This document shows, piece by piece, positions 1 through 8,527 of a DNA stretch of 64,000 nt (position 1 is the first letter of the stretch; each line of letters starts with the position of its first letter). Below the pieces are notes generated by a model, which was not told where the DNA came from, did not search any database, and was given only the letters and a program-made list of their open reading frames with translations. The DNA is from Crossiella sp. CA-258035 (GTDB taxonomy: Bacteria > Actinomycetota > Actinomycetes > Mycobacteriales > Pseudonocardiaceae), in NCBI RefSeq assembly GCF_030064675.1, contig NZ_CP116413.1, forward strand, positions 4,682,001 to 4,746,000, in the 5' to 3' direction. The position numbers and the translations under genes were made by a program.

Positions 1-86
1 GGATCGAGGGCCTGTCCGGCACGCTGCTGGTGGAGTCCGGGCCCGGCGCGGGCACCGGCATCTCGGCCAGGGTGCCTGCCTCGTGA
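1..86 (+). CDS. C-terminal end of a two-component sensor histidine kinase (partial)
   Basis: Only the last 27 codons are in the window. They read GTLLVESGPGAGTGISARVP, which resembles the final glycine-rich strand of an HATPase_c domain in NarL-type kinases. The stop overlaps the GTG start of the response regulator gene (GTGA, 83-86), so the two are translationally coupled as one two-component system. The signal sensed cannot be judged because the sensor half lies outside the window. Confidence 0.8.
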   Translation, partial: IEGLSGTLLVESGPGAGTGISARVPAS

Positions 87-706
87 TCAGGCTGCTGGTG
101 GTGGACGACCACCCGGTGGTGCGGGACGGGCTGATCAGCATGTTCGCCCGCGAACCGGACTTCGAGGTGGTCGGTGAGGCCGCCGACGGGGCCGAGGCGG
201 TCCGGCTCGCCGGGACCCTGCGGCCGGAGGTGGTCCTGATGGACCTGCGGATGCCCGGCATGGACGGGGTGGCCGCGACCAGGCAGCTGGCCGGGACCGG
301 CGCCCGCGTGCTGGTGCTGACCACCTACGACACCGACAGCCACGTGCTGCCCGCGATCGAGGCCGGGGCCACCGGCTACCTGCTCAAGGACGCGCCGAGG
401 GAGGAGCTGCTGCGGGCGGTGCGCGCCACCGCACGAGGCGAGGCGGTGCTCGCGCCCACGGCGGCGGCCCTGCTGATGAACCGGGTGCGCTCCACCGCCA
501 GCCTGCTCAGCCAGCGGGAGCTGGAAGTGCTCCAGCTGGTGGCGGGCGGGGCGACGAACCGGGAGGCGGCGGCGAAGCTGTTCATCACCGAGGCCACGGT
601 CAAGTCCCACCTGCTCAACATCTACGGCAAGCTCGGTGTCAGCGACCGCGCCGCCGCCGTCACCGAGGCGTTCAACCGAGGTCTGCTGGTGCCGAAGTCG
701 CCGTGA
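83..706 (+). CDS. NarL/FixJ-family response regulator (LuxR-type HTH)
   Basis: A 207-residue two-domain regulator. The receiver domain (about 1-120) has the acidic pair D8-D9, the phosphoacceptor D54 in VLMDLRMPG, and the conserved lysine in GYLLKD. The LuxR/GerE helix-turn-helix follows at about 140-200 (LSQRELEVLQLV, then TEATVKSHLLNIYGKLGV). It is coupled to the preceding kinase by a four-base overlap. Phosphorylation should promote dimerisation and DNA binding; targets are unknown. Its 3' end overlaps the remnant hydrolase on the other strand. Confidence 0.95.
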   Translation: MIRLLVVDDHPVVRDGLISMFAREPDFEVVGEAADGAEAVRLAGTLRPEVVLMDLRMPGMDGVAATRQLAGTGARVLVLTTYDTDSHVLPAIEAGATGYLLKDAPREELLRAVRATARGEAVLAPTAAALLMNRVRSTASLLSQRELEVLQLVAGGATNREAAAKLFITEATVKSHLLNIYGKLGVSDRAAAVTEAFNRGLLVPKSP

Positions 707-1321
707 CCGCGCGCAGGAAGGCCAGCACCGGCACCCGCAGCCTGGCCAGCTCCTCGTCGGTGGCCACGGTGATCCGGTCCTGGCGCGGGCGGAAGTGGCG
801 GTTGACGAACAGCTGGTACTCCTCGATCTCCGGGGTGATGCCCGACCAGCCGGTGACCAGGTGGAACAGCTTGCGGCGGCCCGCTTCGCCCTGCGCCGAG
901 CAGAGCAGGGCCTTGGGCAGCCAGCCGAAGGTGCGGCGGCCCAGCGAGGTGCCGACGAAGGCGGCACGGGGGATGTCCAGTGCGGCAAGGACTTCCGCCA
1001 GCCAGCGGGTGTGCCCGCCGGAGACCAGGGGGAGGCGGTGGGGAGTGCTCAGGCCGGGCTCACCGGGATGTCGATGGCGTGCAGGCGGAAGTGCCGGGAC
1101 CACTCGGCCGCGACGCCGAGCCAGGAGGCGGCGTTGCCGCTGGAACCGTGCAGCGGCACCAGCGGCGGGGCGTCGACTGGACCGCTGGAGACGACGAAGG
1201 TGTCACCGTCCGAAGTGGACAGTGTGCGCCGGTCGGCGGGGGAGGGCCAGCGGTCGAGCAGGGCGCGGTAGCGCTCGCCGAGCAGGCGTTCGCTGTCCGG
1301 GGTGCGGTAGATCGTGCTCAC
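672..1321 (-). pseudogene. Degraded alpha/beta hydrolase
   Basis: The reading is broken. The first frame (1321 down to about 1075) encodes an N-terminal cap strand and the oxyanion region LVPLHGSSGNAASW, then runs off after HAIDIP. The fold continues in another frame (HPGEPGLS, then the nucleophile elbow FVGTSLG). About 20-25 expected residues after the elbow are missing, and the C-terminus jumps from VPVLAFL to RAVTA, so the acid and histidine region is gone. The GTG start overlaps the stop of the upstream HTH gene. The intact relative at 50147-51022 has a similar N-terminus. Frameshift plus two deletions make activity very unlikely. Confidence 0.8.
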
Positions 1322-1755
1322 CGGGTCACCAGGCGGTCGACCAGGTCGAGCAGGGCCGCGGTGTCGCCGACCGGGCCGTTGAGGATGATCTTCATGCTGG
1401 CCCGCTCCTGGTCGTAGTAGGTCTGCACCCGCATGGCCGGTGCGGAGAAGTCGCGGCCCTGCAAGGAGGCGGTCAGCGCGCCGCTGACGGCGCTCATCAG
1501 CTCGAAGCTGATCGCGTCGATCTGCACCACGGTCGAGGCCTCGGCGTGCCGGTGCCGGGCCGCGGTCTCCCTGGCCGGTGGCTCGGCGGCGCGGCCGGTG
1601 AGGGCTTCCAGGTCCCGGCGGGCGATCCGGTACTGCTTGCCGATCCGGACCGCCTTCAGCCGTCCCTCGCGCACGTAGTTGCGCACGGTCTTCACGTGCA
1701 GGCCGAGCACGTTGGCCACGTGCTCCACGGTGTACAGCTCGTCGTCCACGAACAC
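1318..1755 (-). CDS. Helix-turn-helix (excisionase/BldC-like) DNA-binding protein
   Basis: A 145-residue protein. Residues about 7-55 form an HTH_17/MerR-like winged helix (YTVEHVANVLGLHVKTVRNY, then a GRLKAVRIGKQYRI wing). The C-terminal 85 residues are a compact domain I cannot name (FELMSAVSGAL, then MKIILNGPV). The gene overlaps the start of the hydrolase remnant by four bases, so it was probably the regulator or first gene of a two-gene operon whose enzyme has decayed. Upstream repeats of TAGGGA/TCCCTA (1756-1818) are candidate sites for it. Confidence 0.8.
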   Translation of the reverse strand: MFVDDELYTVEHVANVLGLHVKTVRNYVREGRLKAVRIGKQYRIARRDLEALTGRAAEPPARETAARHRHAEASTVVQIDAISFELMSAVSGALTASLQGRDFSAPAMRVQTYYDQERASMKIILNGPVGDTAALLDLVDRLVTR

Positions 1756-1818
1756 TCCCTAGGTTCCCTTACCTCCGCAACCGTAGCAGAAGGAGGGAAG
1801 GATAGGGAGTGATAGGGA
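1756..1818. promoter_or_regulatory. Repeated TAGGGA / TCCCTA words upstream of the HTH gene
   Basis: TAGGGA occurs at 1803-1808 and 1813-1818 (one helical turn apart), and the inverse TCCCTA at 1756-1761 directly before the HTH start. The near-copy TTCCCTTA follows at 1765-1772. Small HTH_17 proteins often bind direct repeats, so autoregulation is plausible but inferred. No convincing -10/-35 pair was identified. The rest of the gap up to 1980 shows nothing else. Confidence 0.4.
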
Positions 1819-1980
1819 AGATCGTGGTGCACTCGGTGGCCATTCGATGAATTCCGGTGGTCGGACTGCTCCGAGCCGGTGCCGGACGTGGTGGCCGGGC
1901 CGTACGGAGGGCGAGAATGCGTCCTACCGGCAAGAATGTTCCGGCTGGGGCCTGATCTCCCCCGAACGAGGTTGAGGACC

Positions 1981-2559
1981 ATGACCAAGAAGGACGACGC
2001 CGTCCGCACCGCGACCGGCCGCGACTGGACCGAGTGGCTGTCCCTGCTGGATGCCGCGGGCGCCGCCGAATGGGACCACAAGGGCATCGTCAAGCACCTG
2101 GCCGCGGACTATCCGCAGGTCAGCAGCTGGTGGCAGCAGTCGATCACGGTCGCCTACGAGCGCGCCCGCGGCAAGCGCGCGATCGGGGAGACCGCCAGCG
2201 GCTTCCAGGTCGGCGTGCAGCGCAGCGTGTCCGCGGGGGCCGATGTGGTGTGGAAGGTGCTCACCGAACGGCCCGAGCTGTGGCTGGGCGGCCCGGTGCG
2301 CTTCGAGCCGGGCAACCAGTACGAGGGCGGCGGGGTCAGCGGCGAGATCAGGGTGGTCAAGCCGGTCGACCGGGTCCGCTTCACCTGGCGGCGCACCGGC
2401 TGGGACACCCCGGCCACCGTCCAGGTCAGCCTGCTCGGCGAAGGCGGCACCACGGTGCACGTCCTGGTGGAGAAGCTGCCCGACGCCCAGTCCCGGGAGT
2501 GGGCCCGTGAGCAGTGGCGGATCGCGCTGGAGCGCATCGCCGCCGAGGCCGGCTCCTAG
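1981..2559 (+). CDS. DUF4287 + SRPBCC (AHSA1-like) domain protein
   Basis: A 192-residue protein. The first 75 residues match the DUF4287 style (WTEWLSLLDAAGA, KGIVKHLA, WWQQSITVAYERARGKR). The remainder is an SRPBCC/AHSA1 START-like fold (VQRSVSAGADVVWKVLTE, VRFTWRRTGWDTPATVQV). Such folds bind hydrophobic ligands; no catalytic residues are evident. The ATG at 1981 is chosen because homology begins there; the frame stays open upstream to 1879. The stop codon shares CTAG with the convergent TetR gene. Confidence 0.85.
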   Translation: MTKKDDAVRTATGRDWTEWLSLLDAAGAAEWDHKGIVKHLAADYPQVSSWWQQSITVAYERARGKRAIGETASGFQVGVQRSVSAGADVVWKVLTERPELWLGGPVRFEPGNQYEGGGVSGEIRVVKPVDRVRFTWRRTGWDTPATVQVSLLGEGGTTVHVLVEKLPDAQSREWAREQWRIALERIAAEAGS

Positions 2560-3254
2560 GCCGCGCCGCCGGGCGGGTACCGCGTGGTGATGCCGGTGAG
2601 CACGAGGTCGATCCCGGCCAGGAACTGCTCGCGGTCGTCGTGCTCGCGCATCTGCTCGGCCACCGCCCTGAGGAACGGGTAGTCCGCCGGGTCGAGCTCC
2701 TCCCACGCCTTCGAGGCCGCGGCCAGGAACTCGCCGCGCTCTGCCGCGGAGCCGACCACCCGGCCGTTCGCGGCGTTCTGGCCGGCCGCGCCGAGGATGT
2801 GGTGCACCAGCGCCGAGGCCACGGTGAACCAGTCGGTCTCCGGCACGCCCAGCGCGCTGACCTGCCTGCCGATGCGCTCGAAGATCCGCGGCGTCACCGA
2901 GCCCCACGGGCTGTGGGAGAGCTGCGCGGCGAGCTGGGTGGCCAGCCACGGGTGCTCGTCGATCGCGTCGAACAGACCGAGCGCGACCGCGCGGATCCGC
3001 GCCTGCGGCGAGTCCGCTGACCCGGCCGGTTCGGTGGCCAGCGCGGCGGTCAGGACGGCCTCGGTCGCGGCGTCGAGCAGCTCGCCCTTGTTCGCCACGT
3101 GCCAGTAGATCGCCCCTGGTCCGGTGGCCAGGCGCTCGGTCAGCGCCCGGAAGGTCAGCCCGCCCTCGCCCGCCTCGTCGAGCAGCTCGACGGCGGCCGC
3201 CACGATGCGCGCCCTGGAGAGCGCCTCCGTCCGCCGCTGTGACCGCGTTGCCAT
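2556..3254 (-). CDS. TetR-family repressor of the divergent FAD monooxygenase
   Basis: A 232-residue regulator. The N-terminal HTH is at about 12-60 (ARIVAAAVELLDEAG, then TFRALTERLATGPGAIYWHV). The helical ligand-binding C-terminus resembles the TetR_C_1 class. It is transcribed away from the monooxygenase gene at 3327 across 72 bases containing overlapping perfect palindromes, a standard TetR/target arrangement. The inducer is probably a substrate of that enzyme, but this is inference. Its stop interlocks with that of the SRPBCC gene. Confidence 0.92.
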   Translation of the reverse strand: MATRSQRRTEALSRARIVAAAVELLDEAGEGGLTFRALTERLATGPGAIYWHVANKGELLDAATEAVLTAALATEPAGSADSPQARIRAVALGLFDAIDEHPWLATQLAAQLSHSPWGSVTPRIFERIGRQVSALGVPETDWFTVASALVHHILGAAGQNAANGRVVGSAAERGEFLAAASKAWEELDPADYPFLRAVAEQMREHDDREQFLAGIDLVLTGITTRYPPGGAA

Positions 3255-3263
3255 GCGCCCATC

Positions 3264-3308
3264 TTGACAGGTCTGGAGCGCTGTTCCAAAGTTGGAACGG
3301 CATTCCAA
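3264..3308 (+). promoter_or_regulatory. Promoter with overlapping TetR operator palindromes
   Basis: TTGACA at 3264-3269 is a consensus -35. At a 17-base spacing there is CAAAGT, a weak -10. Overlapping it is the perfect 16-base palindrome GTTCCAAAGTTGGAAC (3283-3298). Its right half pairs again with a downstream TTCCAA (3303-3308) as TTGGAA-CGGCA-TTCCAA, so three half-sites lie in 26 bases. Repressor binding here would block both divergent genes. Confidence 0.75.
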
Positions 3309-3326
3309 TCTTCCGAAGGAGCCCTC

Positions 3327-4457
3327 GTGCCCACTCCCGTCACGATCGTCGGCGCCGGCCTCGGCGGACTCACCCTGGCCCGCGTCCTGCACGTGCACGG
3401 CATCCCGGCTGCGGTCTACGAGGCCGAGCCCTCGCCCACCGCACGCACGCAGGGCGGCATGCTCGACATCCACGACTACAACGGGCAGCTTGCCCTCGAA
3501 GCGGCCGGTCTGATGGCGGAGTTCCGCGGCCTGGTCCTGGAGGGCCGCCAGGCGATGCGGATCCTGGACCGGGACGGCACGGTGCTGTTCGAGAAGGCCG
3601 ACGACGGCACCGGCGGCCGCCCCGAGGTGCAACGCGCCGACCTGCGCCAGTTGCTGCTCGACTCGCTCCCGCCAGGCACCGTCCGGTGGGGCCACAAGGC
3701 CACCGGCGCCCGCGCGCTCGGCGAGGGCCGCCACGAGGTGACCTTCGCCGACAGCACCACCGTGGTCACCGGCCTGCTCGTCGGCGCGGACGGCGCCTGG
3801 TCCCGGGTCCGGCCGCTGCTCTCCCCGGCCACCCCCGAGTACGCGGGCACCGCCTTCGTCGAGACCTACCTGTTCGAGGCCGACACCCAGCACCCGGCCG
3901 CCGCGGCCGCGGTCGGCGGCGGATCGCTGATCGCTGCCACGACCGGCAGGGAGATCCACGCGCACCGGGAAAGCGGCGACACCCTGCACACCTACGTGGT
4001 GCTCACCGAGCCCCTGGAGTGGTTCGCCGCCATCGACTTCACCGACGCCACCGCGGCCACCGAACGGATCGCCAGGGAGTTCGAAGGCTGGGCCCCCGAG
4101 CTCACCGCGCTGATCACCGAGGCCGACACCCCGCCGGCGCTGCGCCCGCACTACGCCCTGCCGACCGGACATCGCTGGGACCGGACACCGGGGGTGACCC
4201 TGCTCGGCGACGCCGCCCACCTCACCGCCCCCAACGGTGAAGGCGCCAACCTGGCCATGCAGGACGGGGCCGAGCTCGGCAAAGCCCTGGCCGCGCACCC
4301 CGGCAACCTCGAAGCCGCCCTCGCCGGCTACGAGCAGGCCATGTTCACCCGCGCCGCCGACTCCCCTGACATGGCCGCTGTCCGGGAGCACCTGTTCGGT
4401 GACGACCTCCCGCACAGCCTGGTGCGGATGTTCACCGAAGCCGAGCAGAACCGTTGA
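3327..4457 (+). CDS. FAD-dependent monooxygenase (TetX/PHBH class)
   Basis: A 376-residue group A flavin monooxygenase. The N-terminal Rossmann motif is VTIVGAGLGGLTLARVL, followed by an arginine-containing FAD/NADPH region. The second FAD motif is VTLLGDAAHLTAPNGEGANLA, with HLTAPNGEGANLAMQDG typical of TetX-like and related hydroxylases. Such enzymes hydroxylate aromatic or polyketide substrates using NADPH and O2. GTG 3327 is preferred because GAAGGA lies at 3315-3320 and homology begins at PTPVTIVG. Regulated by the divergent TetR. Tetracycline inactivation is possible, but the sequence does not prove the substrate. Confidence 0.9.
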   Translation: MPTPVTIVGAGLGGLTLARVLHVHGIPAAVYEAEPSPTARTQGGMLDIHDYNGQLALEAAGLMAEFRGLVLEGRQAMRILDRDGTVLFEKADDGTGGRPEVQRADLRQLLLDSLPPGTVRWGHKATGARALGEGRHEVTFADSTTVVTGLLVGADGAWSRVRPLLSPATPEYAGTAFVETYLFEADTQHPAAAAAVGGGSLIAATTGREIHAHRESGDTLHTYVVLTEPLEWFAAIDFTDATAATERIAREFEGWAPELTALITEADTPPALRPHYALPTGHRWDRTPGVTLLGDAAHLTAPNGEGANLAMQDGAELGKALAAHPGNLEAALAGYEQAMFTRAADSPDMAAVREHLFGDDLPHSLVRMFTEAEQNR

Positions 4458-4543
4458 GCCACCGAGGGATCAACGTGCACACCTGCTTGCCCGTTCGCGC
4501 CACGAACGAGGGAACTGGATCTTCCCGGGGATAGCTTCGCAGC

Positions 4544-5383
4544 ATGACCAACCCCCTCCCCGTCGTCCTGGTGCACGGTTTCTGGCACGGCAGCTGGTGC
4601 TGGAGTCCGGTGACCGAGCAGCTGGCCGCCCGAGGCGTCCAGTCCGTCGCGGTCGACCTGGAAGGACACGGGTTACGGGGCCCCGCGCCGCGCGCCGCCT
4701 GGACCCGGCCGTTCGACGCCGAGGCCTTCGCCACCGAGAAGTCGCCCGTCGCGACCGTCACCGCCTCCTCCGCGGCGGCCCTGCTCGCCGAGCAGGTGCG
4801 CGCGATCGGCGGCGGGCGGCCATGCCTGGTGGTCGCGCACAGCATGGGCGGCGTGGTCGCCACCGCGCTGGCCGAGCTCGCGCCGGAGCTGGTCGGCGGG
4901 CTGGTCTACGTCGCGGCGTACGCACCGGTGAGCGGGCAGCCCGCGGCCTTCTACAACACCTGCCCCGAGGCCGAGGGCGGCCAGTCGCTCCCGCTGCTGG
5001 CCGCCGACCCGGAGCTGGTGGGCGCGGCGCGCATCGACTTCGGCGACCCCGACCGGCACGAAGAGGTCAAGGACTGCTTCTGCCACGACGTCGACGACCG
5101 CACCGCGGCGGCCGTGATCGCCCTGCTCAGCCCGGACGGCCCGCTGGGCATCCCAGCGGAGGAGCTGACCATCACCCCGGAGCGCTATGGCAGCGTCCCG
5201 CACTCCTATGTGGTCTGCACCAAGGACAACGCCATCCCGATCGCCCTGCAACAGCGCTTCATCACCGAGATCGACGCGGTGTCGGCCGCCCCCACCACGG
5301 TCACCGAGCTGGACTCCTCGCACTCGCCGTTCCTGTCCCAGCCCGCGGCCCTCGCCGAGGCGATCGCCAAGGCCGCGGTCTAG
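4544..5383 (+). CDS. Alpha/beta hydrolase (EstC/salicylate-esterase-like)
   Basis: A 279-residue single-domain hydrolase with no signal peptide. The oxyanion motif is LVHGFWHGSWCW. The nucleophile elbow is AHSMGG (S100), the acid is probably D228 in CTKDNAIP, and the histidine is H260 in SSHSPF. The HGxWHGSWCW start is typical of the plant methyl-esterase/hydroxynitrile-lyase-like branch common in actinobacteria. It stands alone after the monooxygenase. Its stop interlocks (CTAG) with the convergent yigZ gene. Substrate unknown. Confidence 0.9.
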   Translation: MTNPLPVVLVHGFWHGSWCWSPVTEQLAARGVQSVAVDLEGHGLRGPAPRAAWTRPFDAEAFATEKSPVATVTASSAAALLAEQVRAIGGGRPCLVVAHSMGGVVATALAELAPELVGGLVYVAAYAPVSGQPAAFYNTCPEAEGGQSLPLLAADPELVGAARIDFGDPDRHEEVKDCFCHDVDDRTAAAVIALLSPDGPLGIPAEELTITPERYGSVPHSYVVCTKDNAIPIALQQRFITEIDAVSAAPTTVTELDSSHSPFLSQPAALAEAIAKAAV

Positions 5384-5994
5384 GGCAGGTCCAGCTCCAC
5401 GGTGGTTCCGGTGGTGGCGGTGACCGCGCCCGCGGTCTGCTCGGCCAGCCACCGCCGGAAGCCCTCGGCCTCGGCCTCCGGCACGTGCACGGTCAGCCGC
5501 ACGCTGCTGCCGTAGCCGACCTCGGCGATCCGGTGCCCGGCCGCGCGCAACGCGTGCTCCAGCCGCCCCGCCTCGGCGTGCGCGGCGGTGATCTCCAGGG
5601 TGGCGAAGCGGCCCCGGCGCAGCAGGCCGACCGCGTCCACCGCCTCGGAGACCGCGCGGCCGTAGGCGCGGACCAGGCCACCCGCGCCGAGCTTGGTGCC
5701 GCCGAAGTAGCGGGTCACCACGGCCACCACGTCGACCAGTTCCCGCCGCACCAGCACCTCCAGCATCGGCACCCCGGCGGTGCCCGCGGGTTCGCCGTCG
5801 TCGCTGGAGCGCTGCGTGCCGTCGCCGAGGCGGAAGGCCGTGCAGTTGTGGTTGGCCGACCAGTGCTCCTTGCGCACCGCGGCGATGAACTCCGCGGCGG
5901 CCTCCTCGGTCTCCACCCTGGCCAGGTGGCACCGGAAGCGCGAGCGCTGGATCTCGATCTCGTGCACGCCGTCGCGGGCGACGGTGGCGGTCAT
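5380..5994 (-). CDS. yigZ: YigZ/IMPACT family protein
   Basis: A 204-residue protein of the UPF0029 family. The N-terminal domain (about 15-125) contains the signature VTRYFGGTKLGAGGLVRAYG and HNCTAFRLGDGTQRSSDDGEPAGTAG. The C-terminal DUF1949 ferredoxin-like domain follows. The eukaryotic relative IMPACT modulates GCN2; the bacterial role is not settled. The ATG overlaps the stop of the upstream helicase gene (5991-5994), so the two are co-transcribed. Confidence 0.93.
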   Translation of the reverse strand: MTATVARDGVHEIEIQRSRFRCHLARVETEEAAAEFIAAVRKEHWSANHNCTAFRLGDGTQRSSDDGEPAGTAGVPMLEVLVRRELVDVVAVVTRYFGGTKLGAGGLVRAYGRAVSEAVDAVGLLRRGRFATLEITAAHAEAGRLEHALRAAGHRIAEVGYGSSVRLTVHVPEAEAEGFRRWLAEQTAGAVTATTGTTVELDLP

Positions 5995-8519
5995 CGGCGC
6001 AGCTCCACCAGGTCGGCCAGCTCGGCGTCGGAGAGTTCGGTGAAGGCGGCTTCCCCGGCGGTGAGCACCGAGTCGGCGAGGTCCTTCTTCACCGCGATCA
6101 GCTCGGCGATCCGGTCCTCCACGGTGCCCTCGGCGATCAGCCGGTGCACCTGCACCGGCCGGGTCTGCCCGATCCGGTAGGCCCGGTCGGTGGCCTGGTC
6201 CTCCACCGCGGGGTTCCACCACCGGTCGTAGTGCACCACGTGGTCGGCCCTGGTCAGGTTGAGCCCGGTGCCCGCGGCCTTGAGCGACAACAGGAACACC
6301 GGCACCTGACCGTCCTGGAACCGCCGCACCAGCTCCTCCCGCCGGGGGACCGGGGTGCCGCCGTGCAACAGCTGGGTGCCGATGCCGCGCGCGGTGAGGT
6401 GCTGCTCCAGCAGCCGGGCCATGGCCACGTACTGGGTGAACACCAGCACCGCGCCGTCCTCGGCCAGGATGGTGTCGAGCAGCTCGTCCAGGAGTTCCAG
6501 CTTGCCGGACCTGTTGTCCAGCTTGGGTTCTGGCTCCTTGAGGAACTGCGCCGGGTGGTTGCAGATCTGCTTGAGCGCGATCAGCAGCGAGACGATCCGG
6601 CCCCGCCGCGCCATCGGCCCGTCGCTGTTCTTGATCGCCGCCAGGCTCTCCCGCACGGTCGCCTGGTAGAGCGCGGCCTGCTCCCTGGTCAGCGACACCG
6701 CCTGGTCGGTCTCGGTCTTGGGCGGCAGCTCCGGCGCGATCCCGGGGTCGGACTTGCGGCGCCGCAACAGGAACGGCCGCACCAGCCGGGCGAACCGGTC
6801 GGCCACCGCGGTGTCCCGCGCGCCCTCGATCCGCTTGGCCCACCGGGTGCGGAAGGCCGGCAGCGTGCCCAGCAGTCCCGGCGTGGTCCAGTCCAGCACC
6901 GCCCACAGCTCGGAGAGCGTGTTCTCCACCGGCGTCCCGGTCAGCGCGACCCGCGCCGGGGCCGGGATGGTCCGCAACGCCTTCGCGGTGCCCGAGCGCG
7001 GGTTCTTCACGTGCTGGGCCTCATCCGCCACCACCAGGTCCCAGGAGAACCCGGCCAGCACCGCCGAGTCCAGCCGCATGGTGCCGTAGGTGGTGAGCAC
7101 GAACCCGCCGTCCACGCCGTCCAGCGAGCGGCCGTTGCCGTGGTAGCGGCGCACCGCGACGCCGGGGGCGAAGCGCTGGATCTCCCGCTCCCAGTTGCCC
7201 AGCAGCGAGGCCGGGCAGACCACCAGCGTCGGCGCGGGGAAGTCCTCGCGGCGGTGCAGGTGCAGCGCGATCACCGTGATCGTCTTGCCCAGTCCCATGT
7301 CGTCGGCCAGGCAGCCGCCCAGGCCCAGCTCGGTCATCCTGGCCAGCCAGCGCAGCCCGCGCAGCTGGTAGTCGCGCAGGGTCGCGGCCAGCTCCGGCGG
7401 CGGCTGCACCGGTTCCCGGCCGGTGTCGGGCTCGGCGATCCGCCCGCGCATGCCCTCCAGCCACCCGGTGGCGCGCACCGGCAGCCGATCCCCGGCCACC
7501 ACCGCCGACCCGGTGAGCGCGACCTCCAGCGCGTCCATCCCGCCGAGCACCGCGATGGTCGGCTTGTCCGCCTTGCGCCGCAGGTCCGGCGGCACCAGCG
7601 TCCACTTCTCCCGCAGCCGCACCACCGGCCGCCGCGACTCGGTCAGCTGCGCCAGCTCGGCCTCGGTCAGCGGGTCATCGCCCAGGGCCAGCCGCCAGTG
7701 GAACGCGAAAGCCTTGTCCCCGCCGAAGAACGACGGCCGGTCCCCGGTCGCCGCCACCTCGGCCCGCGCGCTCAGCCCGCGGCCCAGCTCCTTCGGCCAG
7801 TGCACCTCGATGCCCGGCACCCCGCCGAGCAGCCGCAGCACCTCCTCATCGGCGAGCTGGATGTCCTCCGGCGTCTCGGACTCCAGCAGCCGGGCCAGCG
7901 GCGGCCAGGCCAGGGCGCTGCGGCGCAGGGCGGCCAGCACCCCGTCCCTGACCTCCGCACCGAGCCCGGCCACCCCGCCCGCCCACACCTCGGCGGCATC
8001 GGCCACCAGCGCCGGATCGGCCAGGCTGTGCACCTGGAGCACCGCCCGGAACAGCCGGGTCCGCCCGAACTCCACCCGCAGCGACACCCGCACCTCAGGC
8101 GGCCGCGGCGGCGCGGGCCGCGGCGTCCAGGAGGACAACACGGGCACCGGGGGAGCGGCCGCCGCCCCCATCCCGTCGGCCACCGCGGCCAGGAAGTCCC
8201 GCACCAGCTGCACCGGATCGCCGAACCCGGCCCGCTCCGGCATCTCCGCGGCCAGCCGCGCCACCCGCTGCTCGTCAGCCTCGCTCAACCGGCCCGCGCG
8301 ACCGGCGGTGACCAGCTGCAACCCGAACACCGCCACCGTGCCCCAGTAGGCCGCGGCCGGATGCGCGCCAGGGCTGCGCCGCGCCCGGCTGAGCACCGGC
8401 AGCGCCTCGGCCACCGGCAGCCACCGGTCCTCGGCCACCCGCACCCGCCCGGCGCTGGGCGACGAGCCCGGCCGGAACTCCGCCGCGACCTGCCCGAGCT
8501 GTTCTTCCGTCAGCCGCAC
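5991..8519 (-). CDS. SNF2/Swi2-family DNA-dependent ATPase (helicase-like)
   Basis: An 842-residue protein. The long N-terminal region (about 1-370) is typical of bacterial HepA-like SNF2 proteins and has no recognisable zinc-binding SWIM domain. The first RecA lobe has Walker A in DDMGLGKT (about residue 406) and DEAQH (about 496). The second lobe carries GLNLTRADHVVHYDRWWNPAVEDQ (shown as GLNLTRAD, then WWNPAVEDQATDRAYRIGQ). Such proteins translocate on double-stranded DNA and remodel protein-DNA complexes. It starts 8 bases after the crotonase gene ends and overlaps yigZ. Confidence 0.95.
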   Translation of the reverse strand: MRLTEEQLGQVAAEFRPGSSPSAGRVRVAEDRWLPVAEALPVLSRARRSPGAHPAAAYWGTVAVFGLQLVTAGRAGRLSEADEQRVARLAAEMPERAGFGDPVQLVRDFLAAVADGMGAAAAPPVPVLSSWTPRPAPPRPPEVRVSLRVEFGRTRLFRAVLQVHSLADPALVADAAEVWAGGVAGLGAEVRDGVLAALRRSALAWPPLARLLESETPEDIQLADEEVLRLLGGVPGIEVHWPKELGRGLSARAEVAATGDRPSFFGGDKAFAFHWRLALGDDPLTEAELAQLTESRRPVVRLREKWTLVPPDLRRKADKPTIAVLGGMDALEVALTGSAVVAGDRLPVRATGWLEGMRGRIAEPDTGREPVQPPPELAATLRDYQLRGLRWLARMTELGLGGCLADDMGLGKTITVIALHLHRREDFPAPTLVVCPASLLGNWEREIQRFAPGVAVRRYHGNGRSLDGVDGGFVLTTYGTMRLDSAVLAGFSWDLVVADEAQHVKNPRSGTAKALRTIPAPARVALTGTPVENTLSELWAVLDWTTPGLLGTLPAFRTRWAKRIEGARDTAVADRFARLVRPFLLRRRKSDPGIAPELPPKTETDQAVSLTREQAALYQATVRESLAAIKNSDGPMARRGRIVSLLIALKQICNHPAQFLKEPEPKLDNRSGKLELLDELLDTILAEDGAVLVFTQYVAMARLLEQHLTARGIGTQLLHGGTPVPRREELVRRFQDGQVPVFLLSLKAAGTGLNLTRADHVVHYDRWWNPAVEDQATDRAYRIGQTRPVQVHRLIAEGTVEDRIAELIAVKKDLADSVLTAGEAAFTELSDAELADLVELRR

Positions 8520-8527
8520 CCCGAGCC

